The notes: a model not told the origin generated them from the letters alone. Positions 22,059-32,625 are shown, counted from the stretch's first letter. The stretch: 64,000 bases of DNA from Girardinichthys multiradiatus (GCF_021462225.1 NC_061804.1:38391975-38455974), one strand, 5' to 3'. Translations and numbers: made by a program.

Positions 22059-22269
22059 TAAAATAATATTTTAACCCGCTATATCTGTCAACGTCAAGCA
22101 AGCGTCACATGAGCAGCGGTTAATAAGCGTTCTTCGTTGCAGAAAATAGGAAAAGATTTATGCAAATGTGTGTGTGTTTGTACGTTACCCCCCTTCAGTT
22201 TCTTAATCGCTCCAGAGTCAGACTGTCATGGCACAGAGTCTTTTATCAGTCCAAAAAACAACCCAGGCA
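22059..22269. repeat. 211-bp internal direct repeat, copy 2
   Basis: Second identical copy, adjoining the proviral leader (22270-22430). The identity of the pair, against about 2% divergence between the LTRs, suggests the duplication is younger than the insertion or has been homogenised. Confidence 0.9.
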
Positions 22270-22429
22270 ACTTCTCACCCAGATATATTTGAAGACAAAT
22301 AGTTCGGATACAATCGGCCAGAAGCCGCATGCGGGCACCCGGACTCCCCTCCGTAATATGGAAGTGGACTGAGAACAACTATCAGGCTGGCCAGGCGTCC
22401 GTGTCCCATCCTGTGGTCTCCTCTGGCAC

Positions 22430-22454
22430 GTTAGATCTTGCTCGTGACGCTAAA
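22430..22454 (-). promoter_or_regulatory. Candidate ERV primer-binding site (tRNA-Ser-like)
   Basis: Immediately inside the 5' LTR, the minus strand reads AGCGTCACGAGCAAGATC. It resembles the complement of a serine tRNA 3' end (expected TGG plus CGTCACGA...), with a few mismatches. Position and polarity are correct for minus-strand DNA priming. The tRNA match is from memory and needs alignment. Confidence 0.4.
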
Positions 22455-22456
22455 AT

Positions 22457-22883
22457 TGTTGTGGAATTTTCTTAACAAGTGGAGAGAAGTTGACTCACAA
22501 GAAGAGAAAATCCAGACTTTGTCTTTATAAGTTTTATTCAAAGGCATTCAGTGTTTGAATGACTCTGTCACCGAGCAAGTCAGTTGAACAGAGCCCCGAT
22601 CAACATTTACACACAGTATTTATACCAAACATGACAGTGTTATCTCAACTTCAAAGAGTCTGTGTTTTATGGCCCAGACCCTCCTTGAGTTCAAAGGTGA
22701 CAAGGTTATCTAGGAACAGACCTAACTGCTCTTTCAAAGGCATCACCCTAAATGATGGGTCTTAACCACTAAACTTCTGATAATGGCTTTTACAGCTTCC
22801 TCCTCTAACACAGATGTTCTGAGGAGTGAGGTAACCTAAAGGTCATACACTTTGGAACACTTAATAAAAGAATTTCCATTACA
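22457..22883 (-). repeat. ERV LTR (5' LTR on minus strand)
   Basis: A 427-bp LTR. On the minus strand it carries a TATAAATA box at about 22617-22624 and an AATAAA about 85 bp downstream near 22532-22537, defining U3, R and U5 in that order. It is followed outside by the target duplication ATAG (22884-22887). It could still act as a minus-strand promoter. Confidence 0.92.
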
Positions 22884-22919
22884 ATAGAAACTGTTTTTGA
22901 ATTTGCTTGTCCTTGCTTT

Positions 22920-23345
22920 AATTGATATTTAGTGTCTGACTGATGGTAAAAGCGTGACCCGTGTCATAAGTGCCCTTTCTGATGTTATGGGCATTTTGGA
23001 GACAGCAGGAACCGTGAAGTTCTTCAAGTGTGGGGAGAGGGCAGTCAATGATCTTTTGGGCCACGTTAATCACCCTCTGAAGCGCTTTTCTCTGGGCCAC
23101 TGTACAGTTGATGCACCACGCACAGATGCAGTAGGTTATCATGCTCTCAATGGAGCACCAATAAAAGGAAACCAGCAGTCTCTGTGTGATGTTATTTTTC
23201 CTAAGCACCCTGAAGAAGTGCAGCCTCTGCTGGACATTTTGCAGGAGCTCAGAGGTGTTCACACTTTGGGCCCCCTTCGATGTGGACTCCCTGAAAGTGG
23301 AAGTCAGCCACCCTCTCCACAGGAACCCATGGATCCACATGGAGG
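22920..23345 (-). mobile_element. Rex1-type LINE, reverse-transcriptase C-terminal fragment
   Basis: The minus frame 22918-23340 matches the region downstream of the polymerase active site in Rex1-like LINEs: QQRLHFFRVLRKNN, then SFYWCSIESMITYCICAW, then QRVINVAQKIIDCPLPTLEE. Catalytic blocks are absent and both ends are truncated. The plus frame at 22954-23379 is its antisense shadow. The ERV inserted directly beside it. Confidence 0.8.
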
Positions 23346-23402
23346 TGGAGTGTGGTATGTGTTGAATGCTGAGCTATAGTACACAAAAATCAGCCACACG
23401 TA

Positions 23403-24430
23403 CAGTGCCTTGAATAAAACATTCACCCCTCTTAGTGCTTTTTATGTTTTATTGAATCACAACCATGAATTAAAATGGACCATTTCAGAGTTTGCATCAT
23501 TTCTTTTAAAGAACATACAACTAAAACCTTGATGTATTTTTTTGGTTGTGAATAAAATAACAAGCGTATAAAATAACAATAACAGTAAAATAACGAAAAC
23601 TTCAACACAAAGTCAGTACTTTGTTGAGCCACCTTTGAATAAGTTTCTATGAGCTTGCCACATCTTGCACCTGGGATTTTTGCACATTCCTCAAGGCAAA
23701 ACAGTTCCAGCTCCTTCATGTTGGATGGTTTTTTCTTGTGAACAGCGATCTTCAAGTCTTTTTACAGATTCTCAATTCGATTTGGGTCTGTACTTTGTCT
23801 AGGCTATTCCAACACATTTAAATGTTTCCCTGTAAACCACCTGAGTGTTGCTGTAGCAGTATGCTTCTGGTCATTGTCCTGCTAGCAGGTGAACCTCCTT
23901 CCTAGTATCAAATCACAGACAGACTGAAACAGGTTTTGCTCAAGAATATCCCTGTATTTAGCACCATCCATCTTTTCCTCAACTCTGACCAATTTCCCAG
24001 TCCCTGCTGCTGAAAAACATCTCCATAGCATAATGCTACCACTCCGTGTTTCAGTTTCCGGATTGTGTTCTTGGGGTGATGGGATGTGTTGTGGTTTCCT
24101 TGTGGCCAAAAAGTTCAATTTTAGCCTCATCTGACCAGAGCATCTTCCTCCATATTTGGGGAGTTGCCCACATGCCTTTTGGCAAATTCAAAGCGTGCCT
24201 TGTTATTTTTTTACAATAATGAATGTTTTTTTTCTGGTCACTATTCCACAAAGCTCAGCTCTATGGAGTGTATGGCTTTTTGTAGTCCTATAAACAGATC
24301 CTCCATTCTCTGTTGTGGAACTTTGCAACTCATCCAGGGTTACCTTTGGTCCCTGTGCTTCCTCTCTGATTAATGCCCTCCTTGACTGGTCTGTTTTGGT
24401 AGGCGGCCCTCTCTTGGCAGGTACACTCAA
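23403..24430 (-). mobile_element. Tc1/mariner transposon, minus strand, decayed
   Basis: The left terminus at 23401 reads TA then CAGTGCCTTG, a common fish Tc1 end. The right terminus is missing beyond about 24430. The element covers most of a transposase gene in broken frames. A transposon-typical leader is not recognisable on the right, so the 5' end is probably truncated. Confidence 0.85.
23600..24430 (-). pseudogene. Tc1-like transposase, several frameshifts
   Basis: Read on the minus strand: second DNA-binding part (24203-24430, begins MSVPAKRGPPTKTDQ), then LWSDEAKIELFG (first Asp, near 24120), SIMLWRCFSAAGTGKLVRVE (near 24000), QDNDQKH (second Asp, near 23870), NRIENL (Glu, near 23775) and the C-terminal KIAVHKKKPSNMKELE block (near 23730). 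The blocks lie in at least three frames with intervening stops, so it is inactive, although all three catalytic acidic residues are still encoded. Confidence 0.85.
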
Positions 24431-24504
24431 AAAACTTAACTAAAGCACCTGTTTGATTACTACTGGGCACCGTCGAATACCAGTTTTATAATCCACTCTG
24501 TCTC

Positions 24505-24800
24505 AGTGTTGCCAACTTGATGACTTTGTCGCTATATTTAGCGACTTTTCAAACCTGTGACTTTTTTTAAAGAAGCGACTAGCATCAAATCTAGCCACTG
24601 TATCAGATCTTATTGCAGACTTTTGCCGACTCTAATGTGAGAGCACATTACGTTTTGTACTAGTTTCTCAGCGAGAAGCTGGTGCAGTCATGAGCTCATC
24701 TCGTTAAAAAGCGCTTTCGAGCAGCTCTGCCGGACACATTAACCTTGCCACGCCCTGCAAATTAATTGCACATACGCGTAGGCCCCAACTGGTCCGGTGA
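24505..24800. repeat. Dispersed non-autonomous repeat (hAT-like, tentative)
   Basis: Contains gttgccaacttgatgacttt followed by gcgac-rich sequence that I recognise as a common teleost interspersed repeat, probably a non-autonomous DNA element. No coding potential. The right end merges into the TA microsatellite. Confidence 0.5.
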
Positions 24801-24814
24801 TTGTGTGTATATAT

Positions 24815-25060
<246 letters not shown>

Positions 25061-25509
25061 TTAAGGGAGATGTATTTGAATGCCAAAATTGTATTAGCCC
25101 TGGCAAAAGAAAGAAGTTATGGATTTGGTGTTAAAAGGAAGAAGTGTATTCACAGTTAAGTTTGATCCACCAACACACAAATGCATCAAACATACATCAA
25201 GGCACTCAATACTTTTGAATCTCTGCTAAGATTAAACCATCAAATCTTCAACTCAGACCACCCTGGTCATCAGCATTTCTAAGTATAAATGCTGAAAAAC
25301 CTTTTTAGAGGTTGTTAATACTAACACTTTGATACAATTTTAATTTTAGCACATGAAGTATGGTAACTTTTTTATTTCGTTTTGTGCTTATGTAAGGAAT
25401 ACTTGAAATTGTATTGACTTGACATGTCTCTTCTATAATTTATGGATTAAAGTACCTAATAACAAAGTTTAGATGTGTGTAATTTCCTGATAAACATAAA
25501 AACAATGAT
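25061..25509. other. No recognisable feature
   Basis: AT-rich, no repeat or coding motif identified. Confidence 0.4.
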
Positions 25510-25513
25510 TTAA

Positions 25514-25921
25514 AGCTGCAGTAGGTAACTTTTTGAAAGAAATACACTGGTTTGACAAAACCAATCAGAGCCAATGCAGTTCACGTACACCAATCAGAGG
25601 GGTTTATGGATCCCACCCGCCCCACAAAAGCTCCAGATTGCTGATATGCTGCAGCTGTGTTAATGGGGGAGAAAAAAACCTACCATTGAATGTACCATAG
25701 CTGTCAGTGGCCCAGCTTATTAGCCTTCTCGTTCACAGCAGGCTCTGATGTGGGAGAGGAGCTGTGGAGGGAGGGCTGTACCTTAGGGCTTATATGAGCA
25801 TGATTGACACTGCTAGACACTAGTCCTGACTCAGTTATTTCTGCAAACAGCAGGACCACTGGGAGAACCCAAAGAAGCTTGTAAAAACATTTTTTTTTTC
25901 CAAAAGTTGCCTACTGCAGCT
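25514..25921. mobile_element. TTAA-flanked MITE, 408 bp
   Basis: Flanked by TTAA at 25510-25513 and 25922-25925, with terminal inverted repeats AGCTGCAGTAGGTAACTTTT and, from the right, AGCTGCAGTAGGCAACTTTT (one mismatch in 20). The TTAA duplication fits piggyBac or Kolobok-type transposases acting in trans. No coding sequence inside. Intact ends and low TIR divergence suggest a fairly young insertion. Confidence 0.85.
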
Positions 25922-25925
25922 TTAA

Positions 25926-27550
25926 GCAAAAGGTGTTTAAATCTCTTATTTACTGTTTGAACCTGAGCTACCCACCAGAACTGAAATGCACTTTTGAGGT
26001 CTTCCAGAAGATACATATAAATCTTGATGGAAAAAGACTCTCTTCAAAGGCAGTTTCTGAAAAACAAACTTATGGGGTGAGTGCACTTGAAAATAACTGA
26101 TACAGACCATTCATTGGTGCAATGGTGATTTCCATTGCAAAAATCCATTTTCACCTTTCTTTTGCCTTCATTTTTTAATTTCCAAAAATACATTTACTAT
26201 ACAATTCTTTTTCTGTTTGTTCTCTGTTTGTCGCTTGACCTTGTATACAGCACTATAGATGGGATTTTTGTTTTTATTGTCTTGAGTTGAATGAATCAGT
26301 AATAAGACTTGGCTATTCTGTTATTTTATTGTTACTTGTCGTAAGAACTAATTCATACACACAGCATAATGCTTTGTCATGAGTTGGAGGAACATAATGT
26401 AACTGATCTACTTGGAGTCTCCGCATCTTTTTCTTCCCACTGCATTTTTCTTTCTTAGTTTTTTGAGGGGTGTTTGCACAGTACAAATAGTTGGCAATAA
26501 TTTTAATTGTGCAATTATAAGACTCTTACAAAGTATTGATGTTCGAAATTTGTAGAACAAAGTCAACATTTTAGAGTTCTATTGCATTTTGGTGTTTCCT
26601 CAGGAACTGTTATTTGCCAGGTTCATCTGCATTGTGTTTATATGTGGCTTGTGTGTGTTAAGGAAATGTAAAGTGTAACTGCACTGCCACCTTTTAAGTC
26701 TATTCTTTAATTTGTTTCCTTTTTTTGCTGGGCTGTTTTAAAAGCAAAGCAATGTTGTTAGCAGTGGAGGACCAAAACAAAAAGGAAAAATTTATACAGA
26801 AATAGAAAATTGGTTAAATACTTTAATTGACAATTAGCTATACAAAAATATTTTTCATTAATTATTTTATAAAATGTGACTAACTTTCTTTGTCATTTTT
26901 AACAGTTCTTTAATTTGATATTAAGCCCCCTGTTTTTCCATTTAATTTCAATTGTCTTTCCTTTTTTAATCCTTTTTTTCCCACAGATTTTCCTTTGTGT
27001 ATTGCCTCAAATATTTTTCAGTACTTCTGTATTTCTTACATTTTCTTTGTTTGACAATAGTAACATCGATTTGTCTCATTTTATAACTTAATACAAAAAT
27101 CTATCTTTGAAGTTGTAATGCATGGTAAATTTTGACAAATAAGCTCTTATGACTGTTATATCCAGTTAATAAAGTTTATTTGATTATCGTCTGTTTGTCA
27201 TTTTTATTGTAAATGAATGGGTTGATAAATGATTTATTGTGCAGCAAATAAAAGCAAATCTAATTGAAAGAACTAGACTGAAGTAAATAAGTAAAATCAT
27301 CAAATCCCATGTTGGTTAATTAAGCATAACTAACAGTAGTTGCCTTGATTAACACATTAGTTGTTCATTCAACAAGATTTGAATTTGTTGTCCTGAAGTT
27401 CTTAAGTGGTGTAGGATAAGCTAAAACAATGTAATCTCTATGTACTTAAATAAAACATTTGCATTCAATGGGAAGTGCATATGTTGAGCGAACGCAATAT
27501 AATTGAATTCAATCACCAAATGGCCAATGTGTTAATTTGACACTTTAAAA
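25926..27550. other. No recognisable gene
   Basis: Strongly AT-rich with T-rich runs, no recognised repeat and no frame above chance. It could be intron or 3' UTR-like sequence. Confidence 0.4.
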
Positions 27551-27830
27551 ATGGGTAAGGTAAGATAAGGTAAGTTTATTTATATAGTGCCTTTCAGCAA
27601 CGAGACACTCAAACTAATCATGCCTAAATGGCACAGTCAAAGGCCACTCTAAACAAATAAGTTTTTAATCGTGATTTAAAGCAACTTAGGGTTTCGGCGC
27701 TTTTACAGTTTTCTGGGAGTTTTTTCCAGATTAGTGGAGCATAAGAACTAAAAGCTGCTTCTCCATGTTTGGTTCTGGTTCTGGGTATGCAGAGTAGATT
27801 TGAGCCAGAATACCTGAGACGTCTGGGTGG

Positions 27831-28361
27831 TTACACTGACAACAAGTCTGTAATGTATTTTTGTGCTAAGCCGTTCAGTGATTTATAGACTAACAGAAGT
27901 ATTTTAAAGTCTATTCTCTGAGCTACAGGGAGCCAGTTTAGGGACTTTAGAACCGGGGTGATGTGCTCCACTTTCTTAGTTCTAGTGAGGACGCGGGCAG
28001 CAGCGTTCTGGACCAACTGCAGCTGTCTGATCGACTTTTTAGGCAGACCTGTGAAGACACCGTTGCAGTAATCAATTCAACTAAAGATGAACGCATGAAT
28101 TAATTTTTCAAGGTCCTGCTGAGACATTAGTCCTTTAATCCTGGAGATGTTCTTTAGGTGATAGAAGGCCGACCTTGTTACTGTTTTTATGTGCCTCTGA
28201 AGGTTCAGGTCTGAGTCCATCACTACACCAAGGTTTCGAGCCTGACTGGTGGTTTCTAGCTGTATTAACTGAAGCTGTGTGCTAACTTTTAAATGCTCTT
28301 CCTTTGGTCCAAAGATTACTTCAGTTTTGTTTTGATTCAGCTGAAGAAAATTTAGGCCCAT
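27831..28361 (-). pseudogene. L2 LINE ORF2 C-terminal part
   Basis: Two minus frames follow the polymerase: 28077-28361 (includes LNQNKTEVIFGPKE and RNLGVVMDSDLNLQRHIK) and 27831-28016 (NAAARVLTRTKKVEHITPVL and LNWLPVAQRIDFKILLLVYK). These are the thumb and downstream conserved blocks of L2-clade proteins. They are frameshifted relative to each other and to the RT frame. Confidence 0.8.
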
Positions 28362-29607
28362 CCATGCATAGATTTTTTTCTAAGCATTTACCCAGCTCTT
28401 GAATGGGTTCATAGTCACCTGGTGACATCGTCATGTATAGCTGTGTGTCGTCTGCATAGTTATGATAACTTACTTTGTTGTTTATTAAAATCTGAGTTAG
28501 GGGGAGCATGTAGATATTGAATAGGAGGGGCCCTAAGATGGATCTTTGGGGAACGCCACATGTGATTTTTGTGCTCTCTGATGTAAAGTTACCTACTGAC
28601 ACAAAAAAATCCCTGTCCTTCAAGTAGGACTTAAACCAGTTGAGTGCTGCTCCAGAAAGGCTGACCCAGTTTTCCAGGCGCTCTAATAAAATGGAGTGAT
28701 CAACAGTGTCGAATGCTGCACTAAGGTCCAATAATACCAGCACTGTGGTTCTTCCACAGTCTGCATTTATATGGATGTCATTGAACACCTTGACAAGAGC
28801 AGTCTCTGTACTGTGGTGAGCACGGAAGCCTGACTGGAAGACATCAAAGCGGTTGGTCATTATTAGGAAGTTGTTTAACTGTTGAAACACAGCTTTTGCA
28901 ATAATCTTACTGATGAAGGGGAGGTTTGATATAGGCCTGTAGTTCTGTAGTAGCAGCTTGTCCAAGTTGCTCTTTTTCAATAGAGGTTTGATAATTGCTG
29001 TTTTCAGGGCCTGGGGGAAGACACCTGACAAAAGGGACATGTTTATTATTTGTGTTAAATCAGATGTTATTACAGGCAAAGCTTTCTTAAGGAAAGCTGT
29101 GGGTAAAACATCGAGACAGCAGGAAGAAGAGCTTAGTTGTTGTACGATTTCTTCTAAGTTTTTGCAGTTTATTTGGTGAAATTGGGAAATTTTGTCAAAA
29201 TCAGTTCTAGTTGGAGACAACATTGGTACTGGAGTTGATGTGGATGTGCTGACTGCCCCTCTGATCTGTTGGGTTTTTTCAGTAAAGAATTTAGCAAATT
29301 CATTGCAGGCCCTGGTAGAGTGGAGTTCAGATGCTACAGTTACAGGAGGGTTTGTTAACCTGTCGACCGTGGCAAATAATGTACGAGCATTGTTAATGTT
29401 TTTGCTGATGATCTCAGAAAAGAAAGATTCTCTCGCATTTTTTAGTTGTAGGTTATACCTGTATAGTCTCTCTATATAGATAATATAGTGAACCTGGAGT
29501 CCAGTCTTTCGCCACCTACATTCAGCTTTTCGACACTCCTTTTTTTCACTTCTGACTGGTGGAGCACTTCTCCACGGAGACATTTTCTTCCCAGAAACGA
29601 CTTTCAC
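28321..29607 (-). pseudogene. L2 LINE reverse transcriptase, 428-codon frame
   Basis: The longest open frame in the window. Conserved RT blocks in order are IIKPLLKKSNLD, QNYRPISNLPFISKI, QSGFRAHHSTETALVKV, LDLSAAFDTVDHSILLERL (first catalytic Asp), CGVPQRSILGPLLFNIYM and YADDTQLYM (active-site Asp pair, YADD codons at 28447-28458). All catalytic Asp residues are kept, but the usual GVPQGS reads GVPQRS. The frame is cut from the endonuclease upstream and the C-terminal part downstream by frameshifts. The enzyme would copy LINE RNA at a nicked chromosome end. Confidence 0.9.
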
Positions 29608-30420
29608 TTTAATTGGAGCAATTGAATCAATGATGTCTGAGAATGAAAGTTATCTACCAGGTCCTCTACAGTGTTACAGGGCAACGTGGAGGTAGAAGAG
29701 TAAATCTGGTTAAAGGTTTCAGCAGCACCGTCCTTAAAGATGTGTTTTCTTATCATGTCTTTTTGGCAAACTGAGTCATTGCAGACGAGGCTTTCAAAAA
29801 TAACAGAAAAGTGGTCAGATAGAGCAACATCAGTTACAGACACCTTGGAACTGTTTAGACCCTTAGTGATGATCAAGTCCAAAATATGTCCCTGTTTGTG
29901 CATTTGCTGTTTAACATGTCGAGTCAAACCAAAATTTCAAAGAGTGTCACATAGATCTATTGTACTTCTGTCTTCAGGATTGTCCATGTGAATGTTGAAG
30001 TATCCCACAATAATTAAACAGTCATAATAAACACAAATCACAGATAAAAGCTCATAAAAATCACTGAAAAAGTTTGTTTTGGACTTAGGAGGCCAAAATG
30101 TGGTTCGGACCGGGCTCTTTACCTGGAGAGCCAAATATTGAAAACAGTCAAATTTGCCCAGAAATACTTTTTTACATTCTAATAAATCTTTAAACAAAGT
30201 GGCCACCCCTCCACCTTTTCTTTGCTGTCTGCTCTCACAAAGAAAATTGTAGTTCGGAGGCGTCGCCTCTATCAGAATGGGAGCTTCATTAAATTAATGT
30301 AACCATGTTTCTGTTAAAAATATAACATCAAGATCGTGGTCAGTAATGAAGTCATTGATTAAAAATGATTTTCATGACAGAGATCTAATGTTCAATAAAG
30401 CCAGTTTGTATGACTTAGTT
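29604..30420 (-). pseudogene. L2 LINE AP endonuclease domain, broken
   Basis: Minus frames 29937-30206 (with LIIVGYFNIHMDNPEDRS, where the usual catalytic GDFN reads GYFN) and 29604-29927 (with GHILDLIITKGL and VTDVALSDHFSVIF, including the SDH motif) form an apurinic-type endonuclease. A NIRSLS...NDFITDHDLDVIFLTETW stretch upstream to about 30420 contains stops. The Asp to Tyr change and frameshifts predict no nicking activity. Confidence 0.85.
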
Positions 30421-30751
30421 GCTGATATTAACTCTGTGTCTGATTGTACCTGACAGTTTATGGCTTTTGTTGATTGTTTATTACTGTCTTTTATCCTTTT
30501 GGCTTTGTTCTTTCTGTCACGTATAAGCACAGAGATTTTACAACTATCTCCTATTAGGGACCCAAGTTTTTCCTGGACATGCTCATTTCTGATAGAGTTA
30601 CCACTGGGGCCCAGACTGTATCACAGAGAAGTGATTTGGGTGATTGTACTTGATTCAGTTATGTGGAAATAGGTGCCACAATCAAATTACGTTCATCCAA
30701 CAAGTTATATTTTTGAGTGTATGTTGTGGTATCATGCGTTTTTCATTCAAC

Positions 30752-30966
30752 CCTTGTGTGGTGTTCGGGTCTGTGGGACCCATTTTGATTATTTACTGAA
30801 GGAAAAAATGATCCAATTAATGTAAATTAATTGTAAATTTGTATCCAATCATATCATGATTTTAATTAAGTTTTTGATTGTGAGGCATTAAAAATCATAA
30901 AATGCAGTGGGTCCACGAGACCCAGAAATATTGGCTGAGTAAAAACAATATGAACACCAAGGGTTA
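30752..30966. mobile_element. Small MITE with nested inverted repeats
   Basis: Outer ends CAACCCTTGTGTGGTGTTC and the inverse GAACACCAAGGGTTAA are near-complementary. Just inside the left end, gggtctgtgggaccca pairs imperfectly with tgggtccacgagaccc nearer the right end. About 215 bp with no coding sequence. A TTAA-like flank is present only on the right, so a piggyBac-like origin is tentative. Confidence 0.65.
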
Positions 30967-31019
30967 AAGATGATGGATATAATGAAACCCTGGGGGAACA
31001 TAAAAGATTTTAATACTTT

Positions 31020-31325
31020 TTATAACCACCCCTCTGATTGGTACTTCTCAACATGATTGTCCCTGACATATTTGGAGAGTTTCTTGGTCTCCATGGTGTG
31101 ATGCCTCTTGCTTCTTGGTGTTGCAGCTTCTAGGGCCTTTCAGAAAAGGTGTGTTTATGCTGACAGATCATGTGACACTTAGATTGCACACAGGTAGACT
31201 TCTTTCACTAATTATGTGACTTTTACAGGTAAAGTAATTGGTTGCACCACAACTTTCTAGGGGCTTCATAGCAAAGGGGTTGAGTACATATGCACATGCC
31301 AATTTTCAGTGATGGCAAGAGCAGT
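31020..31325 (-). mobile_element. Tc1/mariner 5' region relic
   Basis: The plus strand shows ttgcaccacaactttctagg and ggggcttcatagcaaagggg, sequences typical of the reverse complement of a fish Tc1 5' leader and terminus. No transposase coding part is recognisable. Confidence 0.6.
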
Positions 31326-31339
31326 ATTTCTGAGGGGAC

Positions 31340-31620
31340 AAGCAGGAATTAAAATTAGGGACGAGAGGTTAGACTGGCCCAGGCATGGTGGTGGCCTATT
31401 CTTGTAACCATGCGTGATGTTGCTGTTGACCTTGTCTAGTGTGTCAACTCCTCTGGCAGTACACTTGCATGCTGGTGTAGTTTGAGGATCATTGTCTTTA
31501 AGTCTGTGTGATTAAAGTCCACTGCTATAATGTGCACAGCATCAGGGCGCTTGCTTTGCTGATCGCCAATGCTGCTATATAGATGTTGAAGCTGAACTAG
31601 AATTGGCATGTAGAGTGGGA
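31340..31620 (-). mobile_element. Rex1-type LINE endonuclease fragment
   Basis: On the minus strand about 31470-31530 reads a DFNHTDLK block (endonuclease motif around the GDFN site), followed by sequence resembling the THTRSTAT/LDQVY region. Several stops are present. A short internal piece of a LINE in the same general family as the copy at 7.6 kb. Confidence 0.6.
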
Positions 31621-31624
31621 TGTA

Positions 31625-31668
31625 CAGGTCCTTCTCAAAATATTATTTTATAAAGTTCATTATTTTCA
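31625..31668 (+). mobile_element. Tc1 family C terminal fragment
   Basis: Begins with TA (31623-31624) and CAGGTCCTTCTCAAAATATTA, identical to the left ends at 13106 and 35811, then skips about 12 bases and continues tataaagttcattattttc. Only about 44 bp remain, so it is a severely deleted third copy. Confidence 0.8.
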
Positions 31669-32380
31669 AGACTCGATCTTGCTATAATAATACATACATA
31701 TTTGTATATGCACGTGTTTATATTAGCGGTTGTTAACATTAGATCAATTAGATCAGTTACTGGGTTAAATAAGGTAATATAAACCAAGCAATTAAACATT
31801 AAATGCGCCAAAATAAGCAACAAAAAAAGCTTCGCTTCACTCAGTGTACTCACCCATTGTAGAACAAAACAGATGAAAACATCTGGATGCATAAAACAAA
31901 AACCAAATCCATTATGCTGATATTTATAGAATTTGGCTCTCTTGTTCCTAATATGTTGCCCTCCCTGTGCAACCTTGGACAGGTTTTTGGCTCTGTTTCA
32001 CTTTGATTCTGTATGTGTTCATTTTTTCTGCAGTAACAGTGTACTAACTGTTTAATGTCAGATTCGTATTCGTAGATTAGAAATGCACAAAAGGTATTGT
32101 AAGAGGAGCAGAGTGGTGAAACAAGGTGTTTAAACTGAAAAACAACTGGGTTAAGCAGCAGCACATGTTCCTGATCATATTAGGCTATGGTATAGGTGGT
32201 ATGCATGTGTTCATATCCCCTTTATTCCTTGAACAGCATTAACATGCTCTTAATTGCTCCCAGTCTAGTTTTTCCAACCTTAATCCCTAACTCTTTGTTG
32301 TTACAATCTTAAATTAAATAATCATTAATTAATTAATTTCATTTTTCTATCAAAATTCTTCCCACAATACTCAATATTGA
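31669..32380. other. No recognisable feature
   Basis: AT-rich; the minus frames at 31635-31892 and 31850-32164 show no motif. Confidence 0.4.
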
Positions 32381-32384
32381 TACA

Positions 32385-32625
32385 GTCACAAAATGTCTTT
32401 TTGAAATAGTTGCAAGTTTTTAAAAATCACATTTACATGAGTGTCCACTTCCTTTGCCAAGACAAATTGGGCTCAGGTGCATTCGGTTTCCACTGATGTT
32501 CCTTTAGATGTTTCTGTAACTTGATTAGAGTCCAGCCATGAAGCCTTTCTGGAGTTTGACAAAGGGTACCTGAAGCACTCTCAGATCATGAGTAGCAAAA
32601 TGATCTGGTATGATGGAACCATACC
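32385..32625 (+). mobile_element. Tc1/mariner relic, deleted
   Basis: Contains ctcaggtgcattcggtttcc and acttgattagagtccag, resembling a Tc1 leader. It is then joined to ctggagtttgacaaagg and agcactctcagatcatgag, resembling the transposase middle. A large deletion links the two parts. Decayed copy. Confidence 0.6.

Larger units (their letters stand above)
16943..22883 (-). mobile_element. Endogenous retrovirus, defective provirus
   Basis: Two direct LTRs (16943-17370 and 22457-22883) flank about 5.1 kb, and the whole is bracketed by the 4-bp duplication ATAG (16939-16942 and 22884-22887), typical of gammaretrovirus-like integration. Minus orientation is shown by the order leader, protease-end block, integrase end, env surface subunit, and by TATA and AATAAA in the 22457-22883 LTR. 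The LTRs differ by about nine substitutions and two small indels over roughly 427 bp by eye, so insertion was fairly recent. Gag is not recognisable, most of pol is deleted or decayed, and env lacks its transmembrane subunit. The provirus is not replication-competent. Confidence 0.88.
27555..30700 (-). mobile_element. L2-type LINE, nearly complete ORF2
   Basis: Minus-strand element of about 3.1 kb. Its 3' end at about 27555-27575 has a short tandem tail (minus-strand cttaccttat units). Reading upstream come the C-terminal domain, reverse transcriptase, and an AP-type endonuclease that begins near 30420 (NIRSLS block). The 5' limit near 30700 is where coding resemblance fades. ORF1 is not seen. 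Frame breaks at about 28370, 29605, 29930 and 30230 make it inactive. Confidence 0.88.

Noticed and set aside
22954..23379. 141-codon plus-strand frame
   Set aside because: It is antisense to a clear Rex1-type reverse-transcriptase fragment on the minus strand.
28958..29479. Plus-strand frames of 73 and 95 codons
   Set aside because: Antisense shadows of the L2 reverse transcriptase.
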